Of a DNA stretch of 64,000 nucleotides, positions 11,896 through 24,950 are shown one piece after another (the stretch's first letter is position 1; every line of letters begins with the position of its first letter). The position numbers were made by a program, and so were the translations under genes. The notes under the pieces are model-generated. The model ran no database searches, was not told the DNA's origin, and was given only the letters and a program-made list of their open reading frames with translations. The stretch is from Arbacia lixula (lineage: Eukaryota > Echinodermata > Echinoidea > Arbacioida > Arbaciidae): contig OZ022577.1 in the NCBI GenBank assembly GCA_963669155.1, forward strand, positions 31,595,053 through 31,659,052, given 5' to 3'.

Positions 11896-14800
11896 AACTA
11901 AAAACAATGGTGATTTTTTTTTCCTTTAAAGGAAATCTGGTATGAAAGTAACATCATGTTGTTGAAGAAGAAACCATTTTGGACATCTTGTCACAATTCA
12001 TTATATAATATCTTTTTCTCAAGCTGTTTGAATCAAGTGTGAATATTTCACTGCAACAAACATTTCAATGTTACAATAATCAATATGCAATGGTGTAAAA
12101 TTGTGAAACGCATGGAAATCCATCATGGATGTTGCCATCAAATTTGATCTCAAGTTTAGCGGCTTAGTCACAGACATCTTCATAATTCCATCAATGCCTG
12201 TGTCTGTATAGGGGAAGAAATAAATTTTCACTGCAACATTCCTCGCAAAGCATAAGATCACGTCTTCTCTTGTTCTTTTCCCTTCCCGCTGTCTACACTT
12301 TACAACCCTCAGAGCAGCCCGATTCTTAGGTTACCTTCCTCCAATCCACAGAACCTCTAGACTGGGGTTACCATGGGATTCGGTTACCCACGGGAACAAC
12401 AGAAATCAATGGAGTCTCGCGCAGAAACAAAGCACGATATCAGATTCTGAAAATAACCTTCCCGCCTCAATCTTCTTTGAAAAAGATTTCCCAGAGAGCT
12501 ATTAAGTTTGCGGGCGCAAACCCCAAGCACTTTGTTATCAGGAACTGGAATGGGGGGGGGGGGGGTGTTCATCTTCCACGACTTGATATTGTCATGCTAA
12601 CAGAGTGGGGATAACAACACGGTTGAATGTAATGTCAGCTCAGCCAGTGATCAACAAGTATCTGGTAATCTGGAGTGGATAATTGCTTCGAAAGGCATGT
12701 TTTCTGTAAAGTATACCATAAAATGTGAACTAAATTGATTTCTTTTGAGATTAAAAGAGATTTATTTATCATGTGATGATGTATTCATAATGAATTACAT
12801 TAACCCAGATTCGGAACCCTTTTGAGAGTTGGAGCCGAAGATTTCATCATGACTCAACAATAATCTAATAAACTCAGTAGAGAACAAGGCAAAAGTACAG
12901 AACATTATACATCTAGCAAAATTGTACTATCACAGTCACTCCTTGTGAAATAGAAGAAAAATAAAGATATGCACACAAAAAGCTTTCAAATGTGAACTCT
13001 TCACATGGCAGACAACATCATACTCTTGTGTATTTGCATGTGGTGCACAAAGGGTTCTATGATTAAAAGATTCAAACAACAGGCAATACAAGTCATAAAA
13101 ATACAGTTCTCTTTTGATGTCTAGCGGCCAATCACTTCACATAATACATAATTCCTTAAATCGTCATGGATCTACCCCCGCAAATGAGTGATTTTTTTTT
13201 TTCCCCCTTCATTTTAGAATCTAATCTCATCCCCATTACGCCCTCTAGGAACATGTTGAAGAATCCATCCCGCGTTCCATCCTGCATGTCATAGTACCTT
13301 CAAGTCACACTCATACTCCAAATACTGTAGAAACAAATCAATGAAAAGGAAGAAATATTCCTTTAGCGATATTTTCAAGACAATCGCTTTTCACTAAACA
13401 GTTCAGTGTTCATGACTCGTACAGGTCACATGATGTTTTTAATTTGACTAATGAAGTCCGCAGGGACGATTCATTTTTTCCACATACTGGATGAGATAAC
13501 TGCTTCTAGGTATGAATGCTACACATCAAACATGACGCACCGCCACGCATATGTTAATTGCTAACAATGGGAAGGATTCCTTAGGGATGGAAAAATAAAC
13601 CATCGACAATGTTCAAGCTCTTAAAATGTGTGTGAATTATAATCCCTAAACATGCAACATGTCATGCGATGTAAATCGGCAATGAATGTATGCTGGACAA
13701 ATTCACAATTTAAAATCTACCTAAGATGTAAGACACGTATCATTGGTGGGGGTATAAAACCTTGTAACTCAATTTCTTGGGATTTTTTTACTCATACTAT
13801 TGTAACCAAGGACCAACACTATGTTCTGATAAATACATACGATGAATATCTGCAAAAATGGGACATTTTACCACCCCACCAATGCAAATGCAATGTAGCA
13901 GGTAGCAATGTTTTCCTCAAATTCTTAACATTACTTGAATAGATCCAAACACACACATGCTCTCTATCTCTCTCACAATCCCATACACAGATTCACATAT
14001 CCGCAAGCCACAAACACACACATACACACACATTTACCCACACACACATTCACAAGCATATAGGCACACACAATCATTCATGCACACACACGTGCGACGG
14101 CAGCGAAAGAAAAAAGGATTGAGTATAGGCCATTAATGGAATTAGACGAAAGGAGACCATAGCCCCTAGCTATATGCAACATTAAACCAAATAGTCCAGG
14201 AGGGATTATTAGGGAGGAAAAGAAACGTTCCCTTCTTAATCCTAGTAGTCACCGTGACCTTTCCTTATTTCATAATCCTTCTGTGATGATGGTCGAAGAT
14301 ACCCGCTGGGCACGACAGGTCTGATTTTGGTAAATCAATCTAGAGAGTGCCGCAACACTCCAGCAAATATATGCCACATGGATACAAGCATGGTGGAAGG
14401 AGTATAGATCTGTACCATAACCTAGAATAAATGTGAATGTCAACAAAGATTTCAATGTTTCTTGGGTCATTATTCATGCTTAGTTATACTTTTCCGAATT
14501 CACATACTACTTTTGAAAAGTCCAAAGTGCATGACTAGTTGATGTAAACCTTTTACAATGTTGTCTCAGAACACATGCGCTACATCAATATGCCCGAGAT
14601 TATACATTTTAAGTTTGTTGCTCTTTCAATATAAACATAACCTTTAGCACTTTCTGTGTCGAAACCACAATTTTGAAAGCATTATGTCAAAAATCATGAA
14701 TTTGACATTCCTTTTATCAACATTAATACATGTAACATTCAATATAATTGTGAAATATTCCAGATGTTCTTTACTCAGAGCATTTCCCTATTTTGATTCT

Positions 14801-14999
14801 TCATTAGAGGAAGTCAAAAGTACAAAAAATGTCCAGAAATGCTTTTTGCAGGAGTGTTAGGCACATGGCCTGAATAGGAAGGCTAGGCAGCTGCCATTTG
14901 TGTTACAACAAAGATACTCTTGGTACACATACTATCGAGCCTGTCCTCACGACAATAAACAGTCAAACCATAATCTCATACACAACCCCACAAACGCCA

Positions 15000-15300
15000 T
15001 TATGCTCTCGTTCTCTGTTTGGACGGTGATATTGGCTCTGCAATAATTCCATTCAGCTTCTCCAGGGAGTACCCCCTCGGTGTTTGGCTACATGCGCTCG
15101 CATCACTTGCTAATGACAAAACGTGCGAGAGTCCGCGTTTCCACCGGCCCCCCTCGTTGAGCGGCCCTCAAGAATAACTTATTGATCTCCCCCGTGCGCT
15201 AACCCTTCCCTTTTTTCGCGCCATCCCGTGCATATTTCGTGAGGGGGCCTGATGGCGCGCTGCCAGCGATTAGTTTTTTCCTCTATGTTCTGTTGCATCA
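15000..15300. promoter_or_regulatory. GC- and CpG-richer non-repetitive patch (candidate regulatory)
   Basis: CpG-containing strings such as TTCGCGCC, GGCGCGC and GAGTCCGCG cluster here against an AT-rich, CpG-poor background. No open frame with splice context was found. The regulatory call is inference only, based on composition and lack of repeats. Confidence 0.25.
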
Positions 15301-18059
15301 TGAGCCTATGCCTCCACTCAATCCCGATAGGCCAACCTTCCTCTGTACTTTCACTTTCATGCATCACCATTCCACTCCCCCCCCCCCCCCCCCTTTTTAC
15401 CTTTGCTCCACTCCCATTGCCTAATTCTGAGGTTGCACTAAAATAAATATCTGACCATGCTATTCCACGGGCTTACTGATGGTGGTCTCACGATTGGCAT
15501 CGTGCATGCATCACCATGGCAACCAGACTATCAAACGTTCTGATAATTCATCCATTCTTTTCGACCGAGACGTGATGCAATTAATAACATCATCAATTGA
15601 TTGGTTGTGGTGCAATGACCTGTTTATAATCGCTGAATGGATTAACTTTATTGCAAATGAAAAGTACACTTCGGTCAAGCCCTGTAGAAAGACATTCATC
15701 AGGAGCCATTTATTAGGTCATGAGTAATGTGAAACAACTTGCCCAACACTAAAAGTTATATGAGACGGCACACAACGGCAATCAGTATAAATCTAATTGA
15801 CACTTGCCAGTCAGCGATATTTCGTCTGCCCGGCGAAACAAAACGGGTTCATCATTCTTTTTCTCCAGGCCTTCTCCCCTGTGTGCCTCAAAATCTGGAC
15901 CACGAGGTGGTATCAGTTTTCACATGACTGCCAGCTTCCGATTCCCTCTCACGTCCGTATTCTCCAAAGCGTACTAAGAGCTAACCAACTTTATTCACTT
16001 TCTAAGAATGGAAAGTGTACGGTGCAGTAAATATCATCTTTTGATAAGAAAATCAACTCAATAATGAGAATCAAAAGAATTTGTGTCGATCTGTTAATCA
16101 TTGACACAGATACGTACCATTGCGTACATAACAGCTAAGAACTAATTATGCCTTCACATAGAAATTGTGTCTTTAATTGTGAAAGGAATACAATAAGTAC
16201 AATCCATACTGACACTTAGGTTAGGCTTGGTTATGAGAATATGAACCTTAAAAATTTAAGGTCCTTGTTCTCAGAATACAGGGGTACACACTCTCCTTAC
16301 ACTTTTTTCTTGCCAAGAGCACATACAAAGAATCAAACAAATCTCTACAGAGGCACCCTGAGTGAACAAATCACAAATATATCTACGACGGGTACTTATC
16401 AAGCCTGAAGTGCATTATACCTAATAAGAAAACAACACTCTCAAAGGGGCTCTCGTTCTACATTTTTTTCTACATCCCCATTTTCTGCATTTTTTTCTTC
16501 CCCCGTCTTGGAAATTGGACCATGACTTCAGATTCATCACTAAGTCTCACAGGTTCGCCGGACTTCCCTTCTACCACCTCCTTCTGGGCCCGAGGGCTTT
16601 GTACAACCTTCAAATATCTGCAATTCCTTCCTCCTTTACTCAATGTTCCCCTACGCCCCCGCACTTCCGCCACCAATTTCCTTTTATCTGACGTGTGAGT
16701 AGCAGCAAGATTACAGACACCTAGCAAGATGTTCCTGTCCTTCCAATTGCTCAATGCAGGTATAAAATACTCCCTTTTTCATACATAATACAAGAATTGC
16801 TGGTCACTCTGGTGCCTGTTGAATCTCGCAGCATGCAAAGCACAAATGGTGTTTTTATTCTGCAGACAACAGCCATTTTCTGTTCTTAATCTGAATTCTG
16901 AATGATGGAATCTTACATTACAAGAAGATATTCTTCGATAATGAACACATTTGATAAAGGATACACCACATAGCTGAATGCTATCAAATATTAAACTTTT
17001 AAATATTAAATATGATATAGAACCTTTACTTTATGGAGTAACAAAATGAGAACTACTTCCAAGAAATTATACTTTGATTGGGCCAGCATTTTGTTAGAAT
17101 GGCTTTATGGAAAAGAAAAACTTTCCAAAAGTACCCACAAATTTTATTTTAAACAAGTTTTAACCAATTTACTGTTCTCCATCTTCACTGCACAATCTCA
17201 ACCTGCAGAGGAAGTGATCGTTTTTCAGTGCATTGATTACAATTGCATAAACTGACACACACTCCTGGACAACGAACGACTAGTCAGTCCTTTTCTTTTA
17301 TGACTTAATGCGTCGAGGAGATGGACTGGAAGTTTGTATACTCCTAAAACCTCCAAGGTTTACAACTACAGGGACAGACAGCAATAAACTGAGGACGCAC
17401 ACATAAAGTCTCACATATAGTCGCTGATTTCAGTTTATTGTACAGCTCCTAGCAACCGTCTGACTAGTAGAATCTTGCTGCAAAGTAGTATGCTTCATAT
17501 AGAGCAGATGGCATATTGGTCTTTCTTCTATGACTAACCTACACTGAGATAATGTATTCATAAAGCAAGAAAAATAAAGCTTCCGGTGAAACTTACTATG
17601 AACAGTGCACACCATTACTTAACCGTCCCTAATTACAAAAGTTTATGTCTGTGAATAGTGGGCATTACACAATGATTAATGTAGAAGAGTTGAAGTCATC
17701 GTGTACCTAGACTTACATCACAAACTGAACAGCATTTTCAATATAGTAGCATGCTGGAAACATTTGTCTTTTCCTCATAATATATGACCTTCAAAATGCA
17801 TGTAGATGCTTCAGCTCTACTTTCCACATTATTTTTTTTTTGGAGGGGGTGATATTCTTTTTTTTTTCTCCACACAACTGTACAACCTTTCAGTGAATTA
17901 GATGGAACAAGATACAAAAGCTGTATTCAGTATTTGGAGGTAAAAAGTAAGAAAAACAGCATCTTGAAAAATGACATCAGCTACTGTACATACATTTCCA
18001 TTTCCCTTTGCCAATCATGTTCCTGGATAGGATAAATGTATTTACTATTTAACCACCAA

Positions 18060-18178
18060 GGACCATATTCATGAAACCTTACTACTACTAGTCCGTTACT
18101 GAAATGAATTCAGCTACAGTATACATATTTTATTTTTAGTAACAGACTAGGCTAGTAAGGTTTCATGAATAAGACTCC
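18060..18178. mobile_element. Small hairpin MITE with ATTCATGAAACCTTACTA arms
   Basis: The left arm reads ATTCATGAAACCTTACTA then CTAGTCCGTTACT. The right arm is its imperfect complement, AGTAACAGACTAG then TAGTAAGGTTTCATGAAT. The loop is about 35 bp. The arms extend to GGACCAT and ATAAGACTCC. No coding capacity. Confidence 0.7.
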
Positions 18179-18854
18179 AGTACTAGGATATCATTTTTGC
18201 TACACTAGGTTGAGAGTGACCTTACCGGCTTGTTTTGGCTTTATGACTCTCTGCCAGAAAGCATCCATTGAATAGAAACATTCTGAGGTTAATTGTAAGT
18301 GCTTCTAGACATACATGTACATTTATTCTGCCTAACAAAGCTGAAAGGAAAACATACGCATGTACAGTTTACTTGTTGAAAAATCTACACTTGTGTCGGG
18401 AGTGCAATTGGAAAAATGTGTAGAAATACTAGGTCATTTTGAACGAAATTCCCATAAATATCTCGTCTTCTTTTTTTTTTGCATAATTGGATTTTGTGTA
18501 AATATTTCTGGGGTTGTTGTTTCTTTTCTCACTGCGTTCATGTCCCTGTTTTTCTGCATGGTGGATGCTCTCGATAATGTTGCAAATGCATTATGTGAAT
18601 AAATTCCTGACAAGGCAGCTATGAATTTGCATTGCAGAATATGACAGTGTCGCAAGAAAAACACTGTCACCTTCCTGCTGATAAAATAGAGAATGATGGA
18701 CTCTACGGGGAAGGATGGGAGACAGCAGTTAAATCAAGCAGCACGGTGAGGGAAGGCAAGTTTGTGCGGTTGACGGTAGCAAGGGAGATGGGTGTGAGTA
18801 GTACGCTAGCTAGGGACTAGGCTCACTGTTGATTGAGATAACAAACTACAGAAT
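18179..18854. other. Intronic sequence, nothing recognised
   Basis: This is unique AT-rich sequence with a T-rich run near 18470. The overlapping 78-80-codon frames on both strands show no family signature. Confidence 0.4.
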
Positions 18855-19449
18855 GAAGACAGGCAGCAGGGAAGGAGTGGGGGAATGGGAGAGGAAGGAA
18901 GAGGAAGAGGGGGAGGGGAAGAGAAAGGGAGAAGGAAAAGATGAAGAGAAGGATTAGGAGGGGGAGAGAGAAAGAGAGGGAGAGAGGTAGGGAGAGGAAG
19001 ATGGGAAGAAGAGAGTGGGAGGGGAAAGAGGGAGAGAAGAAGAGGGACAGGTAGAGAGGAAGAGAGGGAAAGAGAGGGTGAGAGGGAGATAGAGATGGGG
19101 AGAGGAAAAGGAGGAGAAAGACGGGGGAGAGGGGAAGAGGGAGAGAGAAAGAGAGGGGGAGAGGGGGAGGAGGGGGAGGGGAGAGGGGAGGAGGGGAGGA
19201 GGGGGAGGAGGGGGAGGAGGGGGAGGAGGGGGAGGAGGGGGAGGAGGGGGAGGAGGGGGAGGAGGGGGAGGAGGGCGAGGAGGGCGAGGAAGTGGAGGAG
19301 GGGGAGGAGGGGGAAAGAGGGTGAGAGGGATAGTGGTTGAAGGAAAGAAGGATGAGAAGGAAAAAGAGGGAGATGAAGGAGCAACAAAGAGAGGGTGAGA
19401 GGCTTACAGAGGTGAGAAAGAGAAGGAGAAAAAAATAGAGAAAGAAAAA
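18855..19449. repeat. Long polypurine tract with (GGAGGAGGG)n core
   Basis: Nearly 600 bp of the + strand are A and G. The core at about 19195-19300 repeats GGAGGAGGG roughly a dozen times. It is a candidate for triplex (H-DNA) and G-quadruplex structure. The 193-codon and 81-codon frames across it are composition artefacts. Confidence 0.95.
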
Positions 19450-20053
19450 CTATATGAATCTGAAAGGAAAGTCAGCTGATCATATATCCATTTCTATTGT
19501 GCTTAATCTCTCAATATATCACATCACCAAATTCAAGTCCAACCTTCCTATTTATCCCATAGCTAACAAAACCACCTCCAGAAGTTCCCCCAAAATACTC
19601 CCCATCACCCTCAACGTGAGATACCCTCAACGCGAGATACCTTCCACGAGGCAGTGTATGTGCAGAATCAGACGCATCTCTGTTGTAATCTCCCCTACGC
19701 ATCTGATCACCCTTTTTTTTCCCGGGCTATCCACACACACCCCGGCATGGTAAACTTGAGCAGACTGCCACTCTGCGACCAATTATTCATCGATCATCGA
19801 CATTAACAATTAAAATGAAGCCTTGAATGGGGTAGGGTTTCAGGGCATTGGCGTTGGGGCAGGCACCTCAGGGGTAGGCCCATGCAGAAGGATGAATGTT
19901 GTCAGCTGATGTGGATTCTACACCCAAGCTGCATTGCAGGGCTGCAGTATATGCACAATACCACACATGCATCAATCGAGAAGAAAAAATGAAAGGGGAA
20001 ATGGCAGTGCCGCATAGAGGAAATTTTCTTCCCTTTTAAAGAAAACGACACTT

Positions 20054-20145
20054 TTCAACCCTTTCACTACTAGACAAAATGTAGCTATATGGGATTTGTG
20101 TGTATCACTTGTGAAGCAATTCACATGTGGGTCTGAAAGAGTTAA
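20054..20145 (+). mobile_element. ~90-bp palindromic MITE, copy 2
   Basis: The left end is CAACCCTTTCACTACTAGAC, the middle GGGATTTGTGTGTATCACTT and the right end GTCTGAAAGAGTTAA. Same order and length as the other copies. Confidence 0.7.
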
Positions 20146-21302
20146 AAGAAACATTGCACAGACTCAACACAGCTATCAAAGCTATCAAATGTATTTTATT
20201 GTAATATATTGTAATATTATTTGTTTTAGAAAAAGAGTATAATTTGTTCATAATATATATGCAAGGCATGTGCATGGATCATTGGGTGAGTCATAAATGC
20301 AAATAGGGGGTAATGCAACATTCAATCTGCCATGATTCGGAAAAGCCACAATGATGTGGACCATTAAACTCTAATAATGTGTTGAATATTGTCTGTCACT
20401 AGTGTTTCATTTTGCATTATTAAAAGCATCTGATTAAGCTTAATGGTAGAGGTAAAGAGGAAACCTTCTGTCATGATCAATAGAAAACTGACGAGTGGTT
20501 TACATCTCTCTCTTGTATGTTTTTTGCATGGCTGGTCTGCTGCGATGGCTTACCTAGCACCAGATAAAGTCCCAAACTAAGATGTCTCACGCCCATTCTA
20601 ACCTACTGCAGCAAAATATGAAGAAGTTAATTACTCATTTCAAAGAAAGAAGAAATTGCACTTACAAACCAGTATCCATGAAACACTGGCAATAAGTACA
20701 TGTACATTTTAACAGGGACTTATAACAAAGTGCAAGAAGGAAACTAAAGATTTCAAGTGGAGCACAAGACTCTCGAGCTTACAAAACCTGTATCCCCCTC
20801 CTATGAAAAATGCCATACAAAAGATGAAATGAATGGGCTATTCATTGGCAAAAGTCATAACAGAAATTTGAAACTGTGTCGCTCCATGTACACATTCAAG
20901 TAGAGACAGCCTAATACTAATTTACGACAAATCTTAATGATGTCTCTTACTTCCTTTTGGCAAATACCCACAGTGTATGGAAAAGAGATCATGTTCAATC
21001 TTTCATGTCTAGTGTCTGCCAAGAAGGTGTCAAATGACGGGGCACACTACATCATGCTCAGCAACGCTCTTCATGTTTATTAAAGGCCCAAGCACAGTTT
21101 TGTTAGTATCAATACCGAGCGTGTTGCTTTATCCTCACTCAGAAAAATGCTTGATATCTACTTCACGTTCGTTGTTGTTCTCAAAAAGAGCAACATATAT
21201 GCATGATATTAATGTAATATAAAAGCCTAAGGAAAAGGCTTGTGGAAAACTCTTTTTTAAAACTCTTGAAGGCAAACTCTTTATGCACGATTGATGCAGT
21301 TT

Positions 21303-21379
21303 TTAACCCTTTGTGTGCCACCAAAAACTGCTTTCTGGGATGTGTGTATATAATCCACAAGTGACAGGTTATTGGTTAA
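21303..21379 (+). mobile_element. ~90-bp palindromic MITE, copy 3 (decayed right end)
   Basis: It starts TTAACCCTTTGTGTGCC, the clearest left end in the family, followed by CTGGGATGTGTGTATATAAT. The right end is shortened or diverged and closes near GGTTAA. Confidence 0.6.
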
Positions 21380-22750
21380 TAAGTGATATAAACAAAAGTC
21401 AAAGGGCAGCACTTACTCTGGTGAACAAACGGTTAGTCAAAAAATAGGAGGCAATTCAACAGTTCTTGAGGCATTATTTATTATATTGATTTTTGACAGT
21501 CCAGGAAAAAAATAAATTTGTGCATTTGTGCTGTATGAATGAGATTGAAAATTAAGATTGAAATAAGTTGCACGTCATAAGTTCTTCTTTAAAATTTTCT
21601 TTTACTTGTTGACAATTTGTCCAACTGAATTTAGAGGGCATGTGCAGTAGTGGTTAAATGATGGGACCATCTATGGCAGAACTGGAATTATATTACATGT
21701 CCCTTCCTTCCGTGATTTCAGGAAGCGTCATAGAATTTTTTTTTTACTGATGTAGTTGTATTCTAAAATCCTGAAATGATACAAGAAAGTTCTTTTCATG
21801 TGTCATCCCACTGCTGTACTTTCCCTTTACCGTCCCATACTTATCTTCCAAGCAATATAAATAATAATTTGCTCTGACATCACACTGTGCTACACTGCCT
21901 AAACAAAGAGGAGAAGAGTGGAGACAGTTTGGGCTTACAAATTCTCTCTTGATGCAATGTCTAGACACAATCATCTACTAAACTTGTTTCAGCTGCATGC
22001 GCACATGAGGCACCACGGGTAATGCTGTTCCCCCTTCATTAGTACGTAAGCCTATCCTCCCTGCTTTTGTTCACAGTTTGAATACTATATGTTGAATATC
22101 AAGTTACTCTTTCCCAGGCATGTATTCCATCACCAGGAGGAAGCGGCAACTCGAACATTATTCTTTTATTAAGTTTTGCAGAACAAAACAGAGTGGTGCA
22201 TTGACTTCAAGTTGGGTGAATACACGTAAACAGCATGATGTTACTTCATGCATGCTGCTGCATGTAATTTCATTAGGACCTGAATTTCATTCTATAATTT
22301 TTTTGAAAGAAAGCATTTTCCTTGAAATATGAAAGGTCTCTCCTCCCAAATGTCAACTGTGATTCAAAGCAAAATGTGTTGAAAAGGAAGCTGAGTTAGT
22401 TAAGGTTGACATGGTACTGTATTGTACAGCCACAAAAACTTTCTAACACTTCAGATGAAAATATATAATGCTTTAAAACCTGATTCAATATTTTGATAGT
22501 TTCATTCTTATCATAAAGAAACTCCTGAACCAGGATGTGAAATTATTATCTTCTTTGAAACATTTGAAGTGATCTCCTGATCACACCAGAAAATAATTCT
22601 GTATTTTCTGGAAAAAGTGTTCTTTCCATCTGTATTAGATGCATTTCCTGTGGTGTAATAATCACAAATGAGTAAATTTAATTAATGCCATAATATCCCA
22701 ACACTTGCCTGTTGCACAAGTTAAAATACACACATGTCTATACACCAGCA

Positions 22751-22801
22751 GTTGCCTGGCAACGTAATGTGTGAAAGATGGCATAGCATTACCATGGTAA
22801 T
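22751..22801. promoter_or_regulatory. X-box-like palindrome plus second 14-bp palindrome
   Basis: GTTGCCTGGCAAC (22751-22763) fits the RFX X-box pattern of two half-sites around a one-base centre. ATTACCATGGTAAT (22788-22801) is a perfect palindrome 24 bp further on. Function is inferred from motif shape only. Confidence 0.25.
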
Positions 22802-23443
22802 CGATCCTGGAAATGTGGTCGGTGTGCCAGAACCCTCAATCTGGTGTTCTTTCCCCCGCATCTAGTTCAATCCTGTGCTCTATTTCAAGATATTTAATTA
22901 ATTTAGATTCATTACCGCAGCTGTACGATATAAAAGAAACAAGATCCTCCCTAAGAAGCCATATAGGGTATGTTGCTGCTTCAGGGGGAAAGAACATAGC
23001 AATTTAGCGTGGCGATACAGGATATCAAAGGAAATCAATGTCTGTCTAATACCTGACACTAGCTTACTACCAATGGTCAAGCAGACATGTCAATAACGGT
23101 CAATAGCTTCACCGCCAACCGGAGGTCAAACTCAAAGACTTTTGGGTTGACAACTGGGCCTCGGTAATTTCAATTAGCCTAGCCGCAGCATTGAGCGTCA
23201 GCCACCATACTTCCGCAATTCCCCAAGGAAAATCAATGCATTTTACCCACAATGTGATCACTGCTGTTTTACCCAGAGTACTGGATTGAGCGGTATCGTG
23301 GAGAAGCCACATTTCTTACATAGGAAGATCAGTGATATTGTTTCATGATGACAAACAACAATCTTCAGCATGCACAGCACATTTGAATTACATCATCTAC
23401 TTAAGATATGAAACCACTGCATAAAGAGGAAATTTTGTTCTTC

Positions 23444-23619
23444 AGGGCTGGTATTCTGAAAGAAACTGAAGTCCAAACTGTTTTAGCTTAGTTGTTCTTC
23501 TGAGAACTGACTTAAGTAAAAAAAAAATATACAATAGGCCAATCACAGTCAGGAATTGGAGGGGACTTTAGTCCAAATTTAAGTACAAACTTAAAAGTTT
23601 GTTTTCAGAATACTACCCC
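23444..23619. mobile_element. MITE with GGGCTGGTATTCTGAAA ends, member 2
   Basis: The left end GGGCTGGTATTCTGAAA is mirrored by the right end TTTCAGAATACTACCCC. Inner AAGTCCAAACTG and TTTTAGCTTAG match member 1 at 8487. It is 176 bp with no coding capacity. Confidence 0.75.
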
Positions 23620-23849
23620 AGGTAAACCATACCAGAAAAAGGTACAGATTCTCAGAACCTCATCAAACCTAATTAGTTACTAATTTACATACACCCACAT
23701 GCACTTTCAGTAAACAATTAGGCTAGTACTTTTCAAAAGCACAGTCATGGAACTGGACACTGTGGGTCAACACTGTATTAAATATAATCAGACCATTTTA
23801 TATATGCTGGATAAGTGATATCATGTCCAAAAAATGACCACTAGAGTAA

Positions 23850-24950
23850 AAATATACCACACATTTGAAACTCTGTACGGCTACATGTGCTCATGTATTT
23901 TCTTACTTTGTGTGCATGCAAAGCATTGCAGTAATTCTGCAGCACGAGAGATGTTGCCTCTCAGGGGGAGGGGAGGGGCGAGGTGGGTAGATTTACATGT
24001 CAAGAGTACGGAAGTCAAATGGTAATCAAATACATGTACATGAACTGCACACACAACTATATTGGCTGGTGTATTTTCTTTGGGTTGTGTCCAGGCGCGC
24101 CGTGTAATGTGACTCGAGCAGACAGATTTTCATGTGGATGGGAAAGAAGTCACAATTGTAATCAAATCACGACTACTGCTCACAGAAGTTTATAAGCTCC
24201 GCTGGATAGCATTTCAACTGAAGAGCAAGGAAGTCAAATTGTAATCAAATACACGAACATGTACCGTACACAGAACTTTATTAGCTTGTGTATTTTCTTT
24301 CAGTTCTGTGCATGCAAGACGCCGCGTCATAAAGTGACTCTCGCAGCCAGATTTACATGTGCACGATATATAAGTAACAATTGTAATCAAATCACTGCTA
24401 CTATTGACAGAATGGTATTGATTCATGTATTCTATTTCGCTTGGGATCAGGCTAGGCATTGCAGAAATTATGTAGCGCCAATAAATTTAGAGACATTTTC
24501 ATGTCGGCCTTGTAAAAGTGTAATGAAATCACTAGCTAGGACTGTACACATCAATTTATTGGCATCCTCATGTATAAATTCTTTCCACTTTCTCTTTCAC
24601 TTGCGCCTCTGCGATGCTTCGTAACAATCCTGCATATAGAAAATATGACTTGAAGAAAGAGATTTTCTTGTGGAGAATAAAGAAGACAACATGTAATCAA
24701 ATTACCGCTACAGCGTGTTCACTTGTACATGTATACTACACTGTACACAAAGCTTTATTGATGTATGTATTTTATTTCCCCCGTGTCCATGTGTGCGATG
24801 GATTGTAACAATTTTGCAGCAAAAAGTGGGACTCTAGAAGACAGGTTTTCATGTGTGCAAATATGAAATCGATAACGGAAATCTAATCCATACTTTGACG
24901 ACAGGCCGCTATGAAACATGAACACAACACACCTCAGACCCCATGCTTCA
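23850..24950. repeat. Degenerate tandem array with GTAATCAAATCAC and TGTATTTTCTTT boxes
   Basis: GTAATCAAAT-like anchors lie near 24021, 24159, 24241, 24382, 24521 and 24692. TGTATTTTCTTT-like anchors lie near 23894, 24069, 24290, 24427 and 24769. The spacing pattern 138+82 then 141 suggests a ~220-bp higher-order unit in the middle, which decays to the right. The 121-codon + frame inside is a by-product of the repeat. Confidence 0.7.

Larger units (their letters stand above)
11161..18059. other. Intronic sequence, mixed repeats and unique patches
   Basis: This stretch contains the (GTGCGT)n repeat annotated separately, a CA-rich patch at about 13950-14095, G and C homopolymers near 12550 and 15380, and a GC-richer patch at about 15000-15300. 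Unique sequence fills the rest. No exon or RNA gene was recognised. Confidence 0.45.
19450..23443. other. Intronic sequence with two short MITEs, no exon seen
   Basis: This is unique AT-rich sequence apart from the TTAA MITEs at 20054 and 21303. A paired palindrome (GTTGCCTGGCAAC at 22751 and ATTACCATGGTAAT at 22788) stands out. No exon was recognised. Confidence 0.45.

Noticed and set aside
18806-19387. 193-codon Leu/Pro/Ser minus-strand frame and similar frames at 5140, 40890 and 62345
   Set aside because: These are translations of polypurine or polypyrimidine tracts.
24259-24624. 121-codon + strand frame
   Set aside because: It runs through the degenerate tandem array and the peptide has no family signature.
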